Of a stretch of 64,000 nt of DNA, positions 35,109 to 43,562 are shown piece after piece (within the stretch, counting starts at the first letter, position 1; the number at the start of each line of letters is the position of its first letter). The notes below the pieces were generated by a model. The model was not told the DNA's origin. It ran no database searches and worked only from the letters and a program-made list of their open reading frames with translations. This DNA is from Bacteroidaceae bacterium (GTDB lineage Bacteria; Bacteroidota; Bacteroidia; Bacteroidales; Bacteroidaceae): NCBI GenBank assembly GCA_017559845.1, contig JAFYQQ010000004.1, forward strand, positions 1-64,000. The letters are read 5' to 3'. The translations under genes and the position numbers were made by a program.

Positions 35109-35708
35109 TTACAACGGCACATAAGACCCATATTCTTGAGTGTTATCCACAGGAATATTTACGAAATCCAGGGTGTTAGATGTGAATGCTGTGTTGGTGG
35201 GGGAGTTCAGCGACACGCCACAAGTGATAGATACCGTGGTGGCATTGATGTCGAAATTTTTGATGGTGAAACTGCCCTTGATAGTCTGATTGGGCTTGAA
35301 TATCACGTTGCGTCCCCATCCGTAAATGGAGAATGTGCCACCGTTGATGAATGAAAGTATGTTTGCGTTGCCTTCGCTGATGGCGCATTTGTAAGCATTG
35401 CCCAAGTCATCGTGACCTGCCACTTCGGGCATTACAAATACCGTATTGACATCCTGGTTAAATCCTGTGTTTGTAAGGTTGTACTCAATCTGTACCGTTG
35501 TACCTTTCCGTACAACGCTTAACAGGCGGAATTTCATTCTATGGTCAAACATCTGGATGTAGGATTGGGGGTACTTCTTCCAGTAACGGTAAGTTGTCTG
35601 TTCGTCTTTGTCCTCAAGCCATTCTTCCAATTCGTCGCATGAGGTGAACGTGAACATGCTTGCCATAAGTGTGGCAAACAAAAAGGCATACTTGCTAAAC
35701 TTTTTCAT
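35109..35708 (-). CDS. Lipoprotein at the end of the fimbrillin operon
   Basis: The 199-residue protein has a lipoprotein signal (SKYAFLFATLMASMFTFTSC, lipobox FTSC). An acidic stretch DELEEWLEDKDEQ follows and then a beta-rich domain (KFRLLSVVRKGTTVQIEYNLTNTG) of immunoglobulin type. No family was recognised. It follows the second fimbrillin by 27 bp and is probably co-exported or co-assembled with it. Confidence 0.75.
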   Translation of the reverse strand: MKKFSKYAFLFATLMASMFTFTSCDELEEWLEDKDEQTTYRYWKKYPQSYIQMFDHRMKFRLLSVVRKGTTVQIEYNLTNTGFNQDVNTVFVMPEVAGHDDLGNAYKCAISEGNANILSFINGGTFSIYGWGRNVIFKPNQTIKGSFTIKNFDINATTVSITCGVSLNSPTNTAFTSNTLDFVNIPVDNTQEYGSYVPL

Positions 35709-35735
35709 TTTTATTTGTTTTGTTAGTTGTTTATG

Positions 35736-37184
35736 TTATTTCAACAGACGTGATTTTACGTTATAAAGTCTTTTGTCTGCGGGAACCCATTCGCCCGCTC
35801 TTGTCTCTTCTGCCGGCCAAGATGTATAGTAGGAAATTTCGTCTCCATCCTTGAATACTCGGAATACACCTTCTTCCATCAGTACGCCCTCGGGATCATC
35901 GCCCTTTTCCACCATTACAAAGGCATATTGCAGATTCTTCAGGCCTTCTTCGGTCTTGGTTCCAGACAGCAGAAGTGCGGTTCTGTTGTAAATGCCGGAA
36001 CTGGTTCCTTCGGTGTTGAAAAGGATGCTGAAGTTGTTTCCTTCGCCCACGATAATTGCACCTTCACCAATGGAATATGATTCACCGTCTGTTGTGAGTT
36101 CTTCCATGTCAATGGTATTGGCTTTCATGTCTTGGCTTGACAAGTTGATGTATTCACCCATCCATTGCAACTGAGAAAGGTCACCATCATAATCTTCCAT
36201 ATATATGGCCACCAAGGGGTCAAGCAGATAGCAGCCTTCCACATTGGGAGGATTTACACCATCGTAAATGGGAATATAGGGTTCCATCTTCTGGCGAATT
36301 TCGTCTGGGATAACGCTTTCAATGCGTTCGTCTTCCTGCCCCCAAGGAAGGATGTTGCCGGTAAAGCTGACAATCTCGTCCTTGTTGATGGTCAGGTTGA
36401 ACACCTGTTGCTTGCCCGAGGCCAGGTAAATATCGGAAGTAGCCTTCAATGTGTGTTCCTTTCCGTTAAGTGTTACGGTAAGGAAAGGACTTCCTGCTTC
36501 TATCGTCTGGGGGACGATGATGGCCTTGTAGCTGTTGGTGCCGTTGTCTGCAAAATATACCGTGTTACGGCTCTCGTATGCGGTAAAGGTGTTGGCATTG
36601 AGGTCAACATCGCAACCGATATTCACATTGTTCAGTTTCACTGAGGGAGTGCCAGTACCCAATGCTTCGCCTTGCAAGTTCACGACTACATGTGAAAGGC
36701 GGTGGCTGAACACCAAGTTTACATCCTTATCTGTTGTTACGTCCGAAACGGCTGTACAAAGGTCAGACATTGTATATTGTCCTCCTGCGCCCTGTGCTGT
36801 TTTAACAATGAAACGGAAAGTAGGTACAGAGTTTATAGCGTTAGGATACATAGCAAAATAGCGTACACCAAATTCCGTTGGACGAACAATGCCGTTCTGT
36901 TCGTTGACAAACTTGTTGCCTCGATAAGTGTATTTCACGTAATTGGCATAATTACCCGATGACTTCAATACAGTTCCATTGCCTTCATCCTTTACAGCAT
37001 ATACGATAATCTGGTCGTTTTCTTCAAAACTCGTTTCCGTTGCACGGGAAAGGGTTTTCATAGAAGCGGTAAATGATACACTCTCCTGCTTTTGTTCAGG
37101 ACGTACTTCTTCGCCATTGCTGCTGCATGAAGCAACAAGGACTGCGCTTGCCATGGCAAGCATTAATTTTCTGTAAGATAACAT
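35736..37184 (-). CDS. Fimbrillin family lipoprotein (Mfa-like), copy 1
   Basis: The 482-residue protein has a lipobox VASC (Cys20) and an N-terminal Mfa_like_1/fimbrillin region (residues ~35-285), including VSFTASMKTLSRATETSFEENDQI-type sequence, LVFSHRLSHVVVNLQGE and the closing SFTGNILPWG. The C-terminal ~195 residues are unrelated to the neighbour and rich in Asp and Glu. It is likely a surface or tip-associated fimbrial component. It lies 34 bp after the other fimbrillin on the same strand. Confidence 0.85.
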   Translation of the reverse strand: MLSYRKLMLAMASAVLVASCSSNGEEVRPEQKQESVSFTASMKTLSRATETSFEENDQIIVYAVKDEGNGTVLKSSGNYANYVKYTYRGNKFVNEQNGIVRPTEFGVRYFAMYPNAINSVPTFRFIVKTAQGAGGQYTMSDLCTAVSDVTTDKDVNLVFSHRLSHVVVNLQGEALGTGTPSVKLNNVNIGCDVDLNANTFTAYESRNTVYFADNGTNSYKAIIVPQTIEAGSPFLTVTLNGKEHTLKATSDIYLASGKQQVFNLTINKDEIVSFTGNILPWGQEDERIESVIPDEIRQKMEPYIPIYDGVNPPNVEGCYLLDPLVAIYMEDYDGDLSQLQWMGEYINLSSQDMKANTIDMEELTTDGESYSIGEGAIIVGEGNNFSILFNTEGTSSGIYNRTALLLSGTKTEEGLKNLQYAFVMVEKGDDPEGVLMEEGVFRVFKDGDEISYYTSWPAEETRAGEWVPADKRLYNVKSRLLK

Positions 37185-37218
37185 AACTTTGATATTTGAT
37201 GTTAATTATAAATTCCCT

Positions 37219-39054
37219 TTATCTATAGTCTTTGCCAATAGCATTACTTTCTGAGCCAGCAACACCATTTACGGTGCCTTCATTAATGTTGTTGTTGTAT
37301 GTGCCTACAAAGCCTTCAAATATACGTCCAACAATTCCACCGCAACGTTCACCTCCAGATACCGCTCCCTTATTTACACAATCAATGACAATATCATCGT
37401 TGTTCATAAATAGGGCGATTCCACCTGTGTCTGCATCCCAACTCTTTCCCCCCACAATTTCACCTTCATTTACACATTTGGCGATAATATAGGCAACTCC
37501 GATTCCTGCACATTCTCCGCTGGCACGTGTTACCTGAATCTTACCATAATTTCTACATTCTTTAATAACTCCATCCGTATTCCCGTCTCGGCCAATACCA
37601 GTTGCCCAAGTGCCACCTTTTATCTCGCCGTAGTTTACGCAATTCAATATTTCAGTCCCTCTACATAGTTGTCCACAAATTCCACTATTTTGACCGTCTC
37701 CTGATATATTTCCCTTATTTTTACATCTTTCAATATGCCCACCATAACTAATTCCACAAATACCTCCGACTCCATAAGAGCCTATTTCGTGTGTTTCAAT
37801 TATTATTTCTGATGAACAATTTAGAATCTTACAATAATCCCCAACCCCTGTTATAGCTCCAACGGCGTATGTCTCTTTGTTGCTTATTTTAATACTTCCT
37901 TCTATTAAATGAAGATTTTTAATGGTTCCATATGTTTTGGATACCAATCCCACACCATCATTTTGTATGTTGTGTTTTAATATAGTAAGCCCTTTCAACG
38001 AATGATCTTGGCCATTGAAGATTTCATTAGAATTAATAGTAGAAATAGGTTCCCAATTTTCAATAGAACTCATATCAATATCCGCATAAATATTGATTTC
38101 TCCTTTTTCATTTTTCCATCGAGAAACATCTTCGCCTGCATTGCGGGCATCACGGAAAGTAATAAGGTCTTCTAATGAATATATTCCAACTTTTTGTGTT
38201 TCTTGCTCGTTCTCTCCCCAAGGAAGAATCTCGCCGGTAAAGCTTACAATCTCGTCTTTCTCAATGGTAAGATTGAATACTTGTTGTTTGCCGGAAGTAA
38301 GGCGGATGTCCGATGAGGCTTTCAGCGTATGTTCTTTTCCGTTCAGACTTACTGTGAGGAATGCACTTCCGTCCTCAATGGTCTGGGGTGCGATGATTGC
38401 CTTGTAGCTGTTGGTTCCGTTGTCTGCGCAATATACTGTGTTGCGGCTCTCGTATGCTGTAAATGTGTTGGCGTTGAGGTCTGCATCACATCCCGTATTT
38501 ACATTGTTTAATCTTAAGGTAGCCGTACCAGTGCCAAGCAATTCGCCTTGCAGATTTACCACTACATGGGAGAGGCGGTGGCTGAATACCAAATCCACCT
38601 CTTTGTTTGATGTGATGTCCGACACTGCAGTGCAAAGGTCGGAAAGTGTATATTGCCCCGAAGCATTCTGGTTGGTTTTCACATTGAACTTGAAGGTTGG
38701 ACCGCACGGGGTTGTATACGGATATATGGCATAATAACGAAGCCCTGAGTCTGTGGGGCGTACAATACCTTGTGCATTAATGAACTTTCCGTTATTGTAT
38801 GTATAGCGTACGTTATCAGCGTAATTTCCAGATGGCTGCAGAATAGAGACCGTATTGGTTTGGGCGTTGACAGCATAGACGCCAATTTTGTCTCCCTCTT
38901 CAAAAGTGGTTTCTGTGGCACGCGATACCGTTTTCATGGATGCAGTAAAGTCAACAGTCTCGCCGACTTGCGGCATAATCTCACTATCCTTGTTGCTGCA
39001 GGAAGTTGCAAGGATAAAACTTGCCAAGGCAAGCATCAGTTTTTTGGATTCCAT
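37219..39054 (-). CDS. Fimbrillin family lipoprotein with GLUG-like repeats, copy 2
   Basis: The 611-residue protein has a lipobox ATSC and the same N-terminal fimbrillin domain as its neighbour up to SFTGEILPWG. From about residue 320 it carries six to seven ~40-residue repeats of the type GGICGxxxGGxIxxCxNxGxI, as in GLUG repeats of surface adhesins. ATG 39054 directly starts the signal peptide (ESKKLMLALASFILATSC). It is the first gene of the three-gene surface operon and lies 46 bp after the terminator of the structured leader at 39100-39524. Confidence 0.85.
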   Translation of the reverse strand: MESKKLMLALASFILATSCSNKDSEIMPQVGETVDFTASMKTVSRATETTFEEGDKIGVYAVNAQTNTVSILQPSGNYADNVRYTYNNGKFINAQGIVRPTDSGLRYYAIYPYTTPCGPTFKFNVKTNQNASGQYTLSDLCTAVSDITSNKEVDLVFSHRLSHVVVNLQGELLGTGTATLRLNNVNTGCDADLNANTFTAYESRNTVYCADNGTNSYKAIIAPQTIEDGSAFLTVSLNGKEHTLKASSDIRLTSGKQQVFNLTIEKDEIVSFTGEILPWGENEQETQKVGIYSLEDLITFRDARNAGEDVSRWKNEKGEINIYADIDMSSIENWEPISTINSNEIFNGQDHSLKGLTILKHNIQNDGVGLVSKTYGTIKNLHLIEGSIKISNKETYAVGAITGVGDYCKILNCSSEIIIETHEIGSYGVGGICGISYGGHIERCKNKGNISGDGQNSGICGQLCRGTEILNCVNYGEIKGGTWATGIGRDGNTDGVIKECRNYGKIQVTRASGECAGIGVAYIIAKCVNEGEIVGGKSWDADTGGIALFMNNDDIVIDCVNKGAVSGGERCGGIVGRIFEGFVGTYNNNINEGTVNGVAGSESNAIGKDYR

Positions 39055-39099
39055 TATTTTTCTTTTTTGTGTCATTATACGACCAGTGTTCTTTGACAC

Positions 39100-39134
39100 A
39101 AAAAAGACGTGGAATCGTTGTTGTCCATTCCACG
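39100..39134 (-). terminator. Terminator of leader A, with an alternative pairing
   Basis: On the minus strand CGTGGAAT and ATTCCACG form a perfect 8-bp stem, then TC and six T. CCACGTC of the same stem can instead pair with the conserved GGCGTGG about 80 nt upstream (39185-39191), so two exclusive folds are possible. Confidence 0.6.
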
Positions 39135-39524
39135 GATTGAGGCTCTTGCACTGCCCTTCTAAGTAGAACGGACAACGTCAGAGCCCACGCCGATATGATT
39201 ATCAATACCATAAATTGACTGCATTTACCTTGCTTCAAGAATGAAACAATGATATACAGACAATTATGGCTGTGATATAATCACACCCGGGACATCTACG
39301 TTGCCTTGCGCTCTGACTTAGAATGAGATGTTTGCAAGATTTCAATCCGTCAAAGACAAGACGTGGTAAACGCCTTAATTATGTCTGGCCTCCCTTTCCC
39401 ACCCAGTCCACCAGAGAAAGATTGATGTGTATCTTGCCATTCTCTGTTCGGCGTGGGTAACTTTGTCTTTCCCTAATAAAGAACGCGTCTTTTAACGGGA
39501 ATTATGGACAAAAGTCAGGAAGTC
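39100..39524 (-). ncRNA. Structured leader or small RNA, copy A
   Basis: The ~425-nt minus-strand transcript is predicted from a TAATTTTG box (39531-39538) to a terminator (39100-39134). It is homologous to copy B (46866-47182). Shared blocks are GGCGTTTAyCA, a CTTxGTyTTTGAC/GTCAxAGxxCAAG stem, TCkyGCAAAC, TAGATGTCC, and the 3' domain GGCGTGGGCTCTG. The shared reading frame found in copy B is broken by TAG here, so conservation is at RNA level. The fimbrillin operon starts 46 bp after its end. Confidence 0.6.
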
Positions 39525-39530
39525 CGAATG

Positions 39531-39538
39531 CAAAATTA
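39531..39538 (-). promoter_or_regulatory. -7 box TAATTTTG of leader A
   Basis: An identical TAATTTTGC precedes copy B at 47189-47196. Confidence 0.55.
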
Positions 39539-39749
39539 AGAGATTTTTATGAGTTTCCAAAACAAAGCGTCAAAAAATGTTAACGGATGTGCTCAAAACT
39601 CATCGTTTATGTATTTGTGTCCTGTTTTGTCATTTTACTAATATTGTAAAATATTTTTATTTTTCATTCTTGTATTTAAAAGGGCGGGTTATGACGAAAA
39701 AATGGTGAGAATTCCACAAAATCTGAATAACCCCCTAAATAAGGGTTTC

Positions 39750-39837
39750 CAGTTGGGAAAAATTTTTTTTCTAGTTGGAAACATTTTTTTTCCCAACTGG
39801 GCGCATTTTTCTGCCCAACTGAAGAAATTATACTTAT
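39750..39837. repeat. 22-bp tandem repeats, locus 1 (about four units)
   Basis: Units start at 39750, 39772, 39794 and 39816, exactly 22 bp apart. Each begins with yArTTGG or CAACTG, followed by an A-run and a T-run. The last unit is degenerate. The same family with the same period occurs at 63129-63238. The rest of the 39539-39988 gap shows only AT-rich DNA and an AACCC/GGGTT hairpin at 39729-39749. Confidence 0.8.
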
Positions 39838-39964
39838 AGTGTATGCGGACCTCTTTTTCCGATAAGCTTGTTTTGTAAAAGATATTTACTATAGTTTCGG
39901 TCCTATTCATGATGAATTCTTAAAACCTCCGATTAGTGGCTACAATGAAAAATAATGTACTAGG

Positions 39965-39996
39965 TTTGTCCGCCTCGGCATTTTTTTATAATTTTG
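39965..39996 (+). promoter_or_regulatory. Promoter TTTG-N20-TAATTTTG
   Basis: TTTG (39965-39968) and TAATTTTG (39989-39996) have the spacing expected for the Bacteroidota primary sigma factor, 54 bp before the peptidase ATG. Confidence 0.65.
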
Positions 39997-40050
39997 TGGG
40001 CAGAATAAAAAAGTTAGAAAAACATAAATCCACAATATTTCAAAACAGGA

Positions 40051-41385
40051 ATGAAAAGATGTCTTTTGACTATAGTCTGCTTGACTGCTCTTGCCGCGAA
40101 GATTCCGGCAATGGCAGAAACCGCGGCAGATGATATATTTGTTGATGATTTTAGCAGCAAATCGCGTTCGCAGAAGGAGTGGACTATTGGAACATGTCCC
40201 AAAACCGCGTCAGTGCAGTATGTGAAGGATGGAAAGGGCGGAAACCGTTGCGTGAAGATAACGAGCAGTGAGAAAGATGCAGTGAGAATTACGCATCATC
40301 TCACCGGCCTCGACCCCAATACATTTTACCGAATCACCGCTAAGGTAAAGACGCAGGATGTGGAAGAGGGCAGAGGCGCAGTGCTTTATCTGGATGTGCT
40401 TGACAAGGATTCCGACCAACCCTGGAACGCCTCGAAATTTCTCTATGGCACAAACGACTGGCAAGAGGTCTACATGGATTTTGTGAGCGATGAGAATGGC
40501 GAGACCTATGTCAGTTGCGGACTTGGTTTCCCCGGTGGAACCTATAATGGAGGCAAGGCAAAGGGAACGGTATGGTATGATGATGTGCGCATTGCACCTA
40601 CTCCCCAAAACACACTCTATATCCGTGAAAGCAAGCACATGATATTGGCCATTGATTCTAAGCATGTCAGTGTGGAAGACAAGACTGTGGAGCAGTGGTT
40701 GCAGGCGTTGGACAAGGCTTATGAAGCATACGAGGAACTGTTGGGGACCGTTCCTTATGGTGGTGCAAAGATACGAATTCTCACCACGCCAGGTATGGAA
40801 GAGGGTTATTGGGCCTTGGCCGGCAATCCTATCCTGTGGAACGACAATGCCGATGTGAATGGACTGCTTGAGAAGTTCAAAAACCATAAGGATTGGGGTT
40901 TCGGAATTCTGCACGAGATTGGCCATACCTTTTCTGCCCGAACGGCAGTAGGAAAGGGATTTGGTGCATGGAATTGGAATGATGAGATCTTTGCCAACTT
41001 CCGTATGTCCTATGCATTGGACAAGTGGGAGGCCGTCATCTCGCAGAACACTTTCTATATGGGCGACAACATCGCCTATTACAAGCGGGCATACAAGAAA
41101 AGTCTGGCGAAGGGCGATATGGAATCGGGTGACGCACAGCACTACATGCTCATGCGCATTGCTGAGGTGTACGGTTGGGATGTGTACAAGAAAGCTTTCC
41201 AACGCCTGTACAAAACGCCCGACAAAGAACTGGGCAAGTTGGATACCGACTATGACAAGTTTGTATGCCTGATGAAATATCTCTCACAGGCTGCCGGTGA
41301 AATTATGGGTCGTCCAGTGGATGTGATGCAGACCTGCTACACGCCCAATGAACTGGAGATGATAAAGAAGGCGCTGACAAAATGA
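40051..41385 (+). CDS. Secreted M60-like zinc metallopeptidase with N-terminal CBM-like domain
   Basis: The 444-residue protein has a signal peptide (residues 1-22), then a beta-sandwich resembling carbohydrate-binding modules (residues ~28-185, ending VWYDDVRIAP). The catalytic part has HEIGH at 288-292 and NDEIFANF, whose Glu312 is the likely third zinc ligand, as in gluzincin M60/enhancin-like peptidases that act on mucin-type glycoproteins. It is followed 42 bp later by a glycosidase and then an esterase, which suggests joint attack on a decorated glycoprotein or glycan. Confidence 0.75.
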   Translation: MKRCLLTIVCLTALAAKIPAMAETAADDIFVDDFSSKSRSQKEWTIGTCPKTASVQYVKDGKGGNRCVKITSSEKDAVRITHHLTGLDPNTFYRITAKVKTQDVEEGRGAVLYLDVLDKDSDQPWNASKFLYGTNDWQEVYMDFVSDENGETYVSCGLGFPGGTYNGGKAKGTVWYDDVRIAPTPQNTLYIRESKHMILAIDSKHVSVEDKTVEQWLQALDKAYEAYEELLGTVPYGGAKIRILTTPGMEEGYWALAGNPILWNDNADVNGLLEKFKNHKDWGFGILHEIGHTFSARTAVGKGFGAWNWNDEIFANFRMSYALDKWEAVISQNTFYMGDNIAYYKRAYKKSLAKGDMESGDAQHYMLMRIAEVYGWDVYKKAFQRLYKTPDKELGKLDTDYDKFVCLMKYLSQAAGEIMGRPVDVMQTCYTPNELEMIKKALTK

Positions 41386-41427
41386 TTAGAAATGTAAATA
41401 ACTAACTAATAATAATCACACAAAGGA

Positions 41428-43470
41428 ATGAAAAAAATCAAACTGATTGTGCTGTTGCTGCTGGCGGCAGTGGCAGTGAAGGCTCAGAAACAGTGCTGGA
41501 CCATCAATCCCGAGACAAACGCCATTGAGATGATTCTTTCGGATCAGACCATCCCTTATTCCGACCACATTGAAATGAGCGGTGAGATGGTTTCGTTTGT
41601 AACCCGTTGGAACATTGACGAGATGAAGAACTTCTCGCAGGAGCGTTCGCTGGTTTTCCCCATGCTGCGCACCATCCCCAACAACACTCATGCCAGTCTG
41701 ATGTACCGCATGCAGACCGACATCGTTTCTCTGCTCGGTGTGAACGGACTTGCTCCCGTGCAGTTGGGCGTGAAGAAGGTGTCCATCAACGGTGCTTTGC
41801 AGGTGGTGAGCCAGTATGGCATAGGCGTGGTGAATACCGGAGCCGCACGCAAACGTGCTCCCTCGCCAGTGGTGGAGATTACCTACACCGGCTTCCCCAG
41901 CACCACACTGCCTATGATGTGCGAGACATACGAGGTGAAGAACATTGCCTCTCGTCCGCTCACCGTGGCTGTGCCCGAATTTGTGCAGAAGGCCAAGACC
42001 GATCCTGCCAAGGGTGTGGATGGCGCCTATATTATCCAGGCTGAAATCTATGGCAACGGCACTTATGTCATTGAGCCCGGAAAGAGCATTACTTTCGGTG
42101 CCGCATTCCAGGCCTATCGCGAGAAGAATGAGAAGGCCATTACCCCCGATGTGAAGGCGGAATACGCCAAGCGTATGGCTTACGTGAAGAACAGCATTGA
42201 CGGTTCGCTGGTGCTGGAGACCCCCGAAAAGGTAATCGACACCGAGTTCCGCTTTGCCAAGATTCGTGCTTCAGAGAGTATCTATCGTACTAAGGGCGGT
42301 CTGATGCACGGTCCCGGCGGCGAGTCATATTATGCCGCTATCTGGGCCAACGACCAGTCTGAATACGTGAATCCGCTGTTTCCCTTCATGGGCTACCAGA
42401 TCGGTAACGAATCTTCTTTGAATTGTTACAAGCACTTCGCGCGTTTCATGAACGACCAGTACAAGCTGTTGCCCAGCTCCATCATTGCCGAGGGTCTTGA
42501 CACCTGGGGCGGTGCGGGCGACCGCGGCGACGCTGCCATGAACGCCCACGGTGCTACCCGTTATGTGCTGGCACGCGGAAGCATTGAGGAGGCAAAGGAA
42601 CTGTGGCCCTTCATCAAATGGTGTCTGGAATATACCCGCCGCCAGTTGAACGATGCCGGTGTGCCCCGTTCGGACAGAGACGAGCTGGAAGGACGCTTCC
42701 CAGCTGGAGAGGCAAACTTGTGTACCGCCACGCTGTACTATGACGGACTCGTTTCCGCCGCTTATCTGGCTCCCCTGGTTGGCGAACCCAAGTCTGTGGC
42801 AAACACTTACCGCAAGCAGGCCGAGGAATTGTACAAGGCCATCAACAAATACTTCTCTGCCAACGTGAGCGGCTTTGAGACCTACCGCTACTACGACGGC
42901 AACACCGTGCTTCGCTCATGGATCTGCATGCCCTTGTGCTTCGGCTTCAAGGAACGTGCCGAGGGAACGCTTGCCGCCCTGTATTCGCCCAAACTGCTCA
43001 CAGTGGACGGACTGCTCACCGCAGAGGGCGATGTAACCTTCTGGGACCGTTCCACACTCTATGCCCTGCGCGGAGCCTATGTGGCCGGTGCTGCCGACCA
43101 GGCCACCAAGCAGTTGCTCGACTATTCTAACCGCCGTCTTCTGGGCACTCATGTGCCTTATCCCATTGAGGCTTGGCCCGAAGGTTCTCAACGTCATCTT
43201 TCTGCTGAAAGCGGACTCTACTGCCGTATCATCACCGAAGGTCTGTTCGGCATCCGTCCCACCGGTTTCAATTCGTTCAACCTTACCATCCAGCTTCCCA
43301 CCGCATGGAACGAGATGGCACTGCGTCATGTAAAGGCATTCGGGGGCGACTTTGACATTGAGGTGAAGCGCAAGTCTGAAACCCAGGCCGAGGTGTTCAT
43401 CAAGAATGCTGGCAAGACCAAGAAGTACACCGTCAAGATTGGTCAGGAACTGAAGAACGTGAAAATCTGA
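41428..43470 (+). CDS. Secreted six-hairpin (alpha/alpha)6 glycosidase-like protein
   Basis: The 680-residue protein has a signal peptide (KKIKLIVLLLLAAVAVKAQ), an N-terminal beta domain (~20-270) and a helical toroid (~275-610) of the six-hairpin glycosidase fold with DTWGGAGDRGDAAMNAHGATRYV, DELEGRFPAGEANL and YPIEAWPEGSQRHLSAESGLY. A short C-terminal beta domain follows. The arrangement resembles GH78/GH95/GH127-like enzymes, but the exact CAZy family was not identified. Acidic residues in DTWGG, DRDELEG and EAWPEG are candidate catalysts. Confidence 0.7.
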   Translation: MKKIKLIVLLLLAAVAVKAQKQCWTINPETNAIEMILSDQTIPYSDHIEMSGEMVSFVTRWNIDEMKNFSQERSLVFPMLRTIPNNTHASLMYRMQTDIVSLLGVNGLAPVQLGVKKVSINGALQVVSQYGIGVVNTGAARKRAPSPVVEITYTGFPSTTLPMMCETYEVKNIASRPLTVAVPEFVQKAKTDPAKGVDGAYIIQAEIYGNGTYVIEPGKSITFGAAFQAYREKNEKAITPDVKAEYAKRMAYVKNSIDGSLVLETPEKVIDTEFRFAKIRASESIYRTKGGLMHGPGGESYYAAIWANDQSEYVNPLFPFMGYQIGNESSLNCYKHFARFMNDQYKLLPSSIIAEGLDTWGGAGDRGDAAMNAHGATRYVLARGSIEEAKELWPFIKWCLEYTRRQLNDAGVPRSDRDELEGRFPAGEANLCTATLYYDGLVSAAYLAPLVGEPKSVANTYRKQAEELYKAINKYFSANVSGFETYRYYDGNTVLRSWICMPLCFGFKERAEGTLAALYSPKLLTVDGLLTAEGDVTFWDRSTLYALRGAYVAGAADQATKQLLDYSNRRLLGTHVPYPIEAWPEGSQRHLSAESGLYCRIITEGLFGIRPTGFNSFNLTIQLPTAWNEMALRHVKAFGGDFDIEVKRKSETQAEVFIKNAGKTKKYTVKIGQELKNVKI

Positions 43471-43503
43471 TAATATAATACATAATATATAGTATATAAT
43501 ATG

Positions 43504-43549
43504 GTCTCCTGCTTCTTCCCACACCGTGGACAGGCAGGAGACTTGTTTT
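43504..43549 (+). terminator. Hairpin with T-tract between glycosidase and esterase
   Basis: GTCTCCTGC (43504-43512) pairs perfectly with GCAGGAGAC (43534-43542), followed by TTGTTTT. It would uncouple the esterase from the upstream genes or attenuate read-through. Confidence 0.6.
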
Positions 43550-43562
43550 AAAACAAAAGACA

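Noticed and set aside
38984-39238. 84-residue minus-strand protein over the end of leader A
   Set aside because: It runs from the leader into the fimbrillin start in another frame, and copy B has no matching protein.
39100-39524. Retron or group II intron RNA
   Set aside because: No reverse transcriptase gene is near either leader copy, and no intron boundary motifs were seen.
39689-39910. 73-residue protein with KKMFPTRKKIFPNWK
   Set aside because: It is a translation of the 22-bp repeats; the Lys/Phe/Pro periodicity comes from the A/T tracts.
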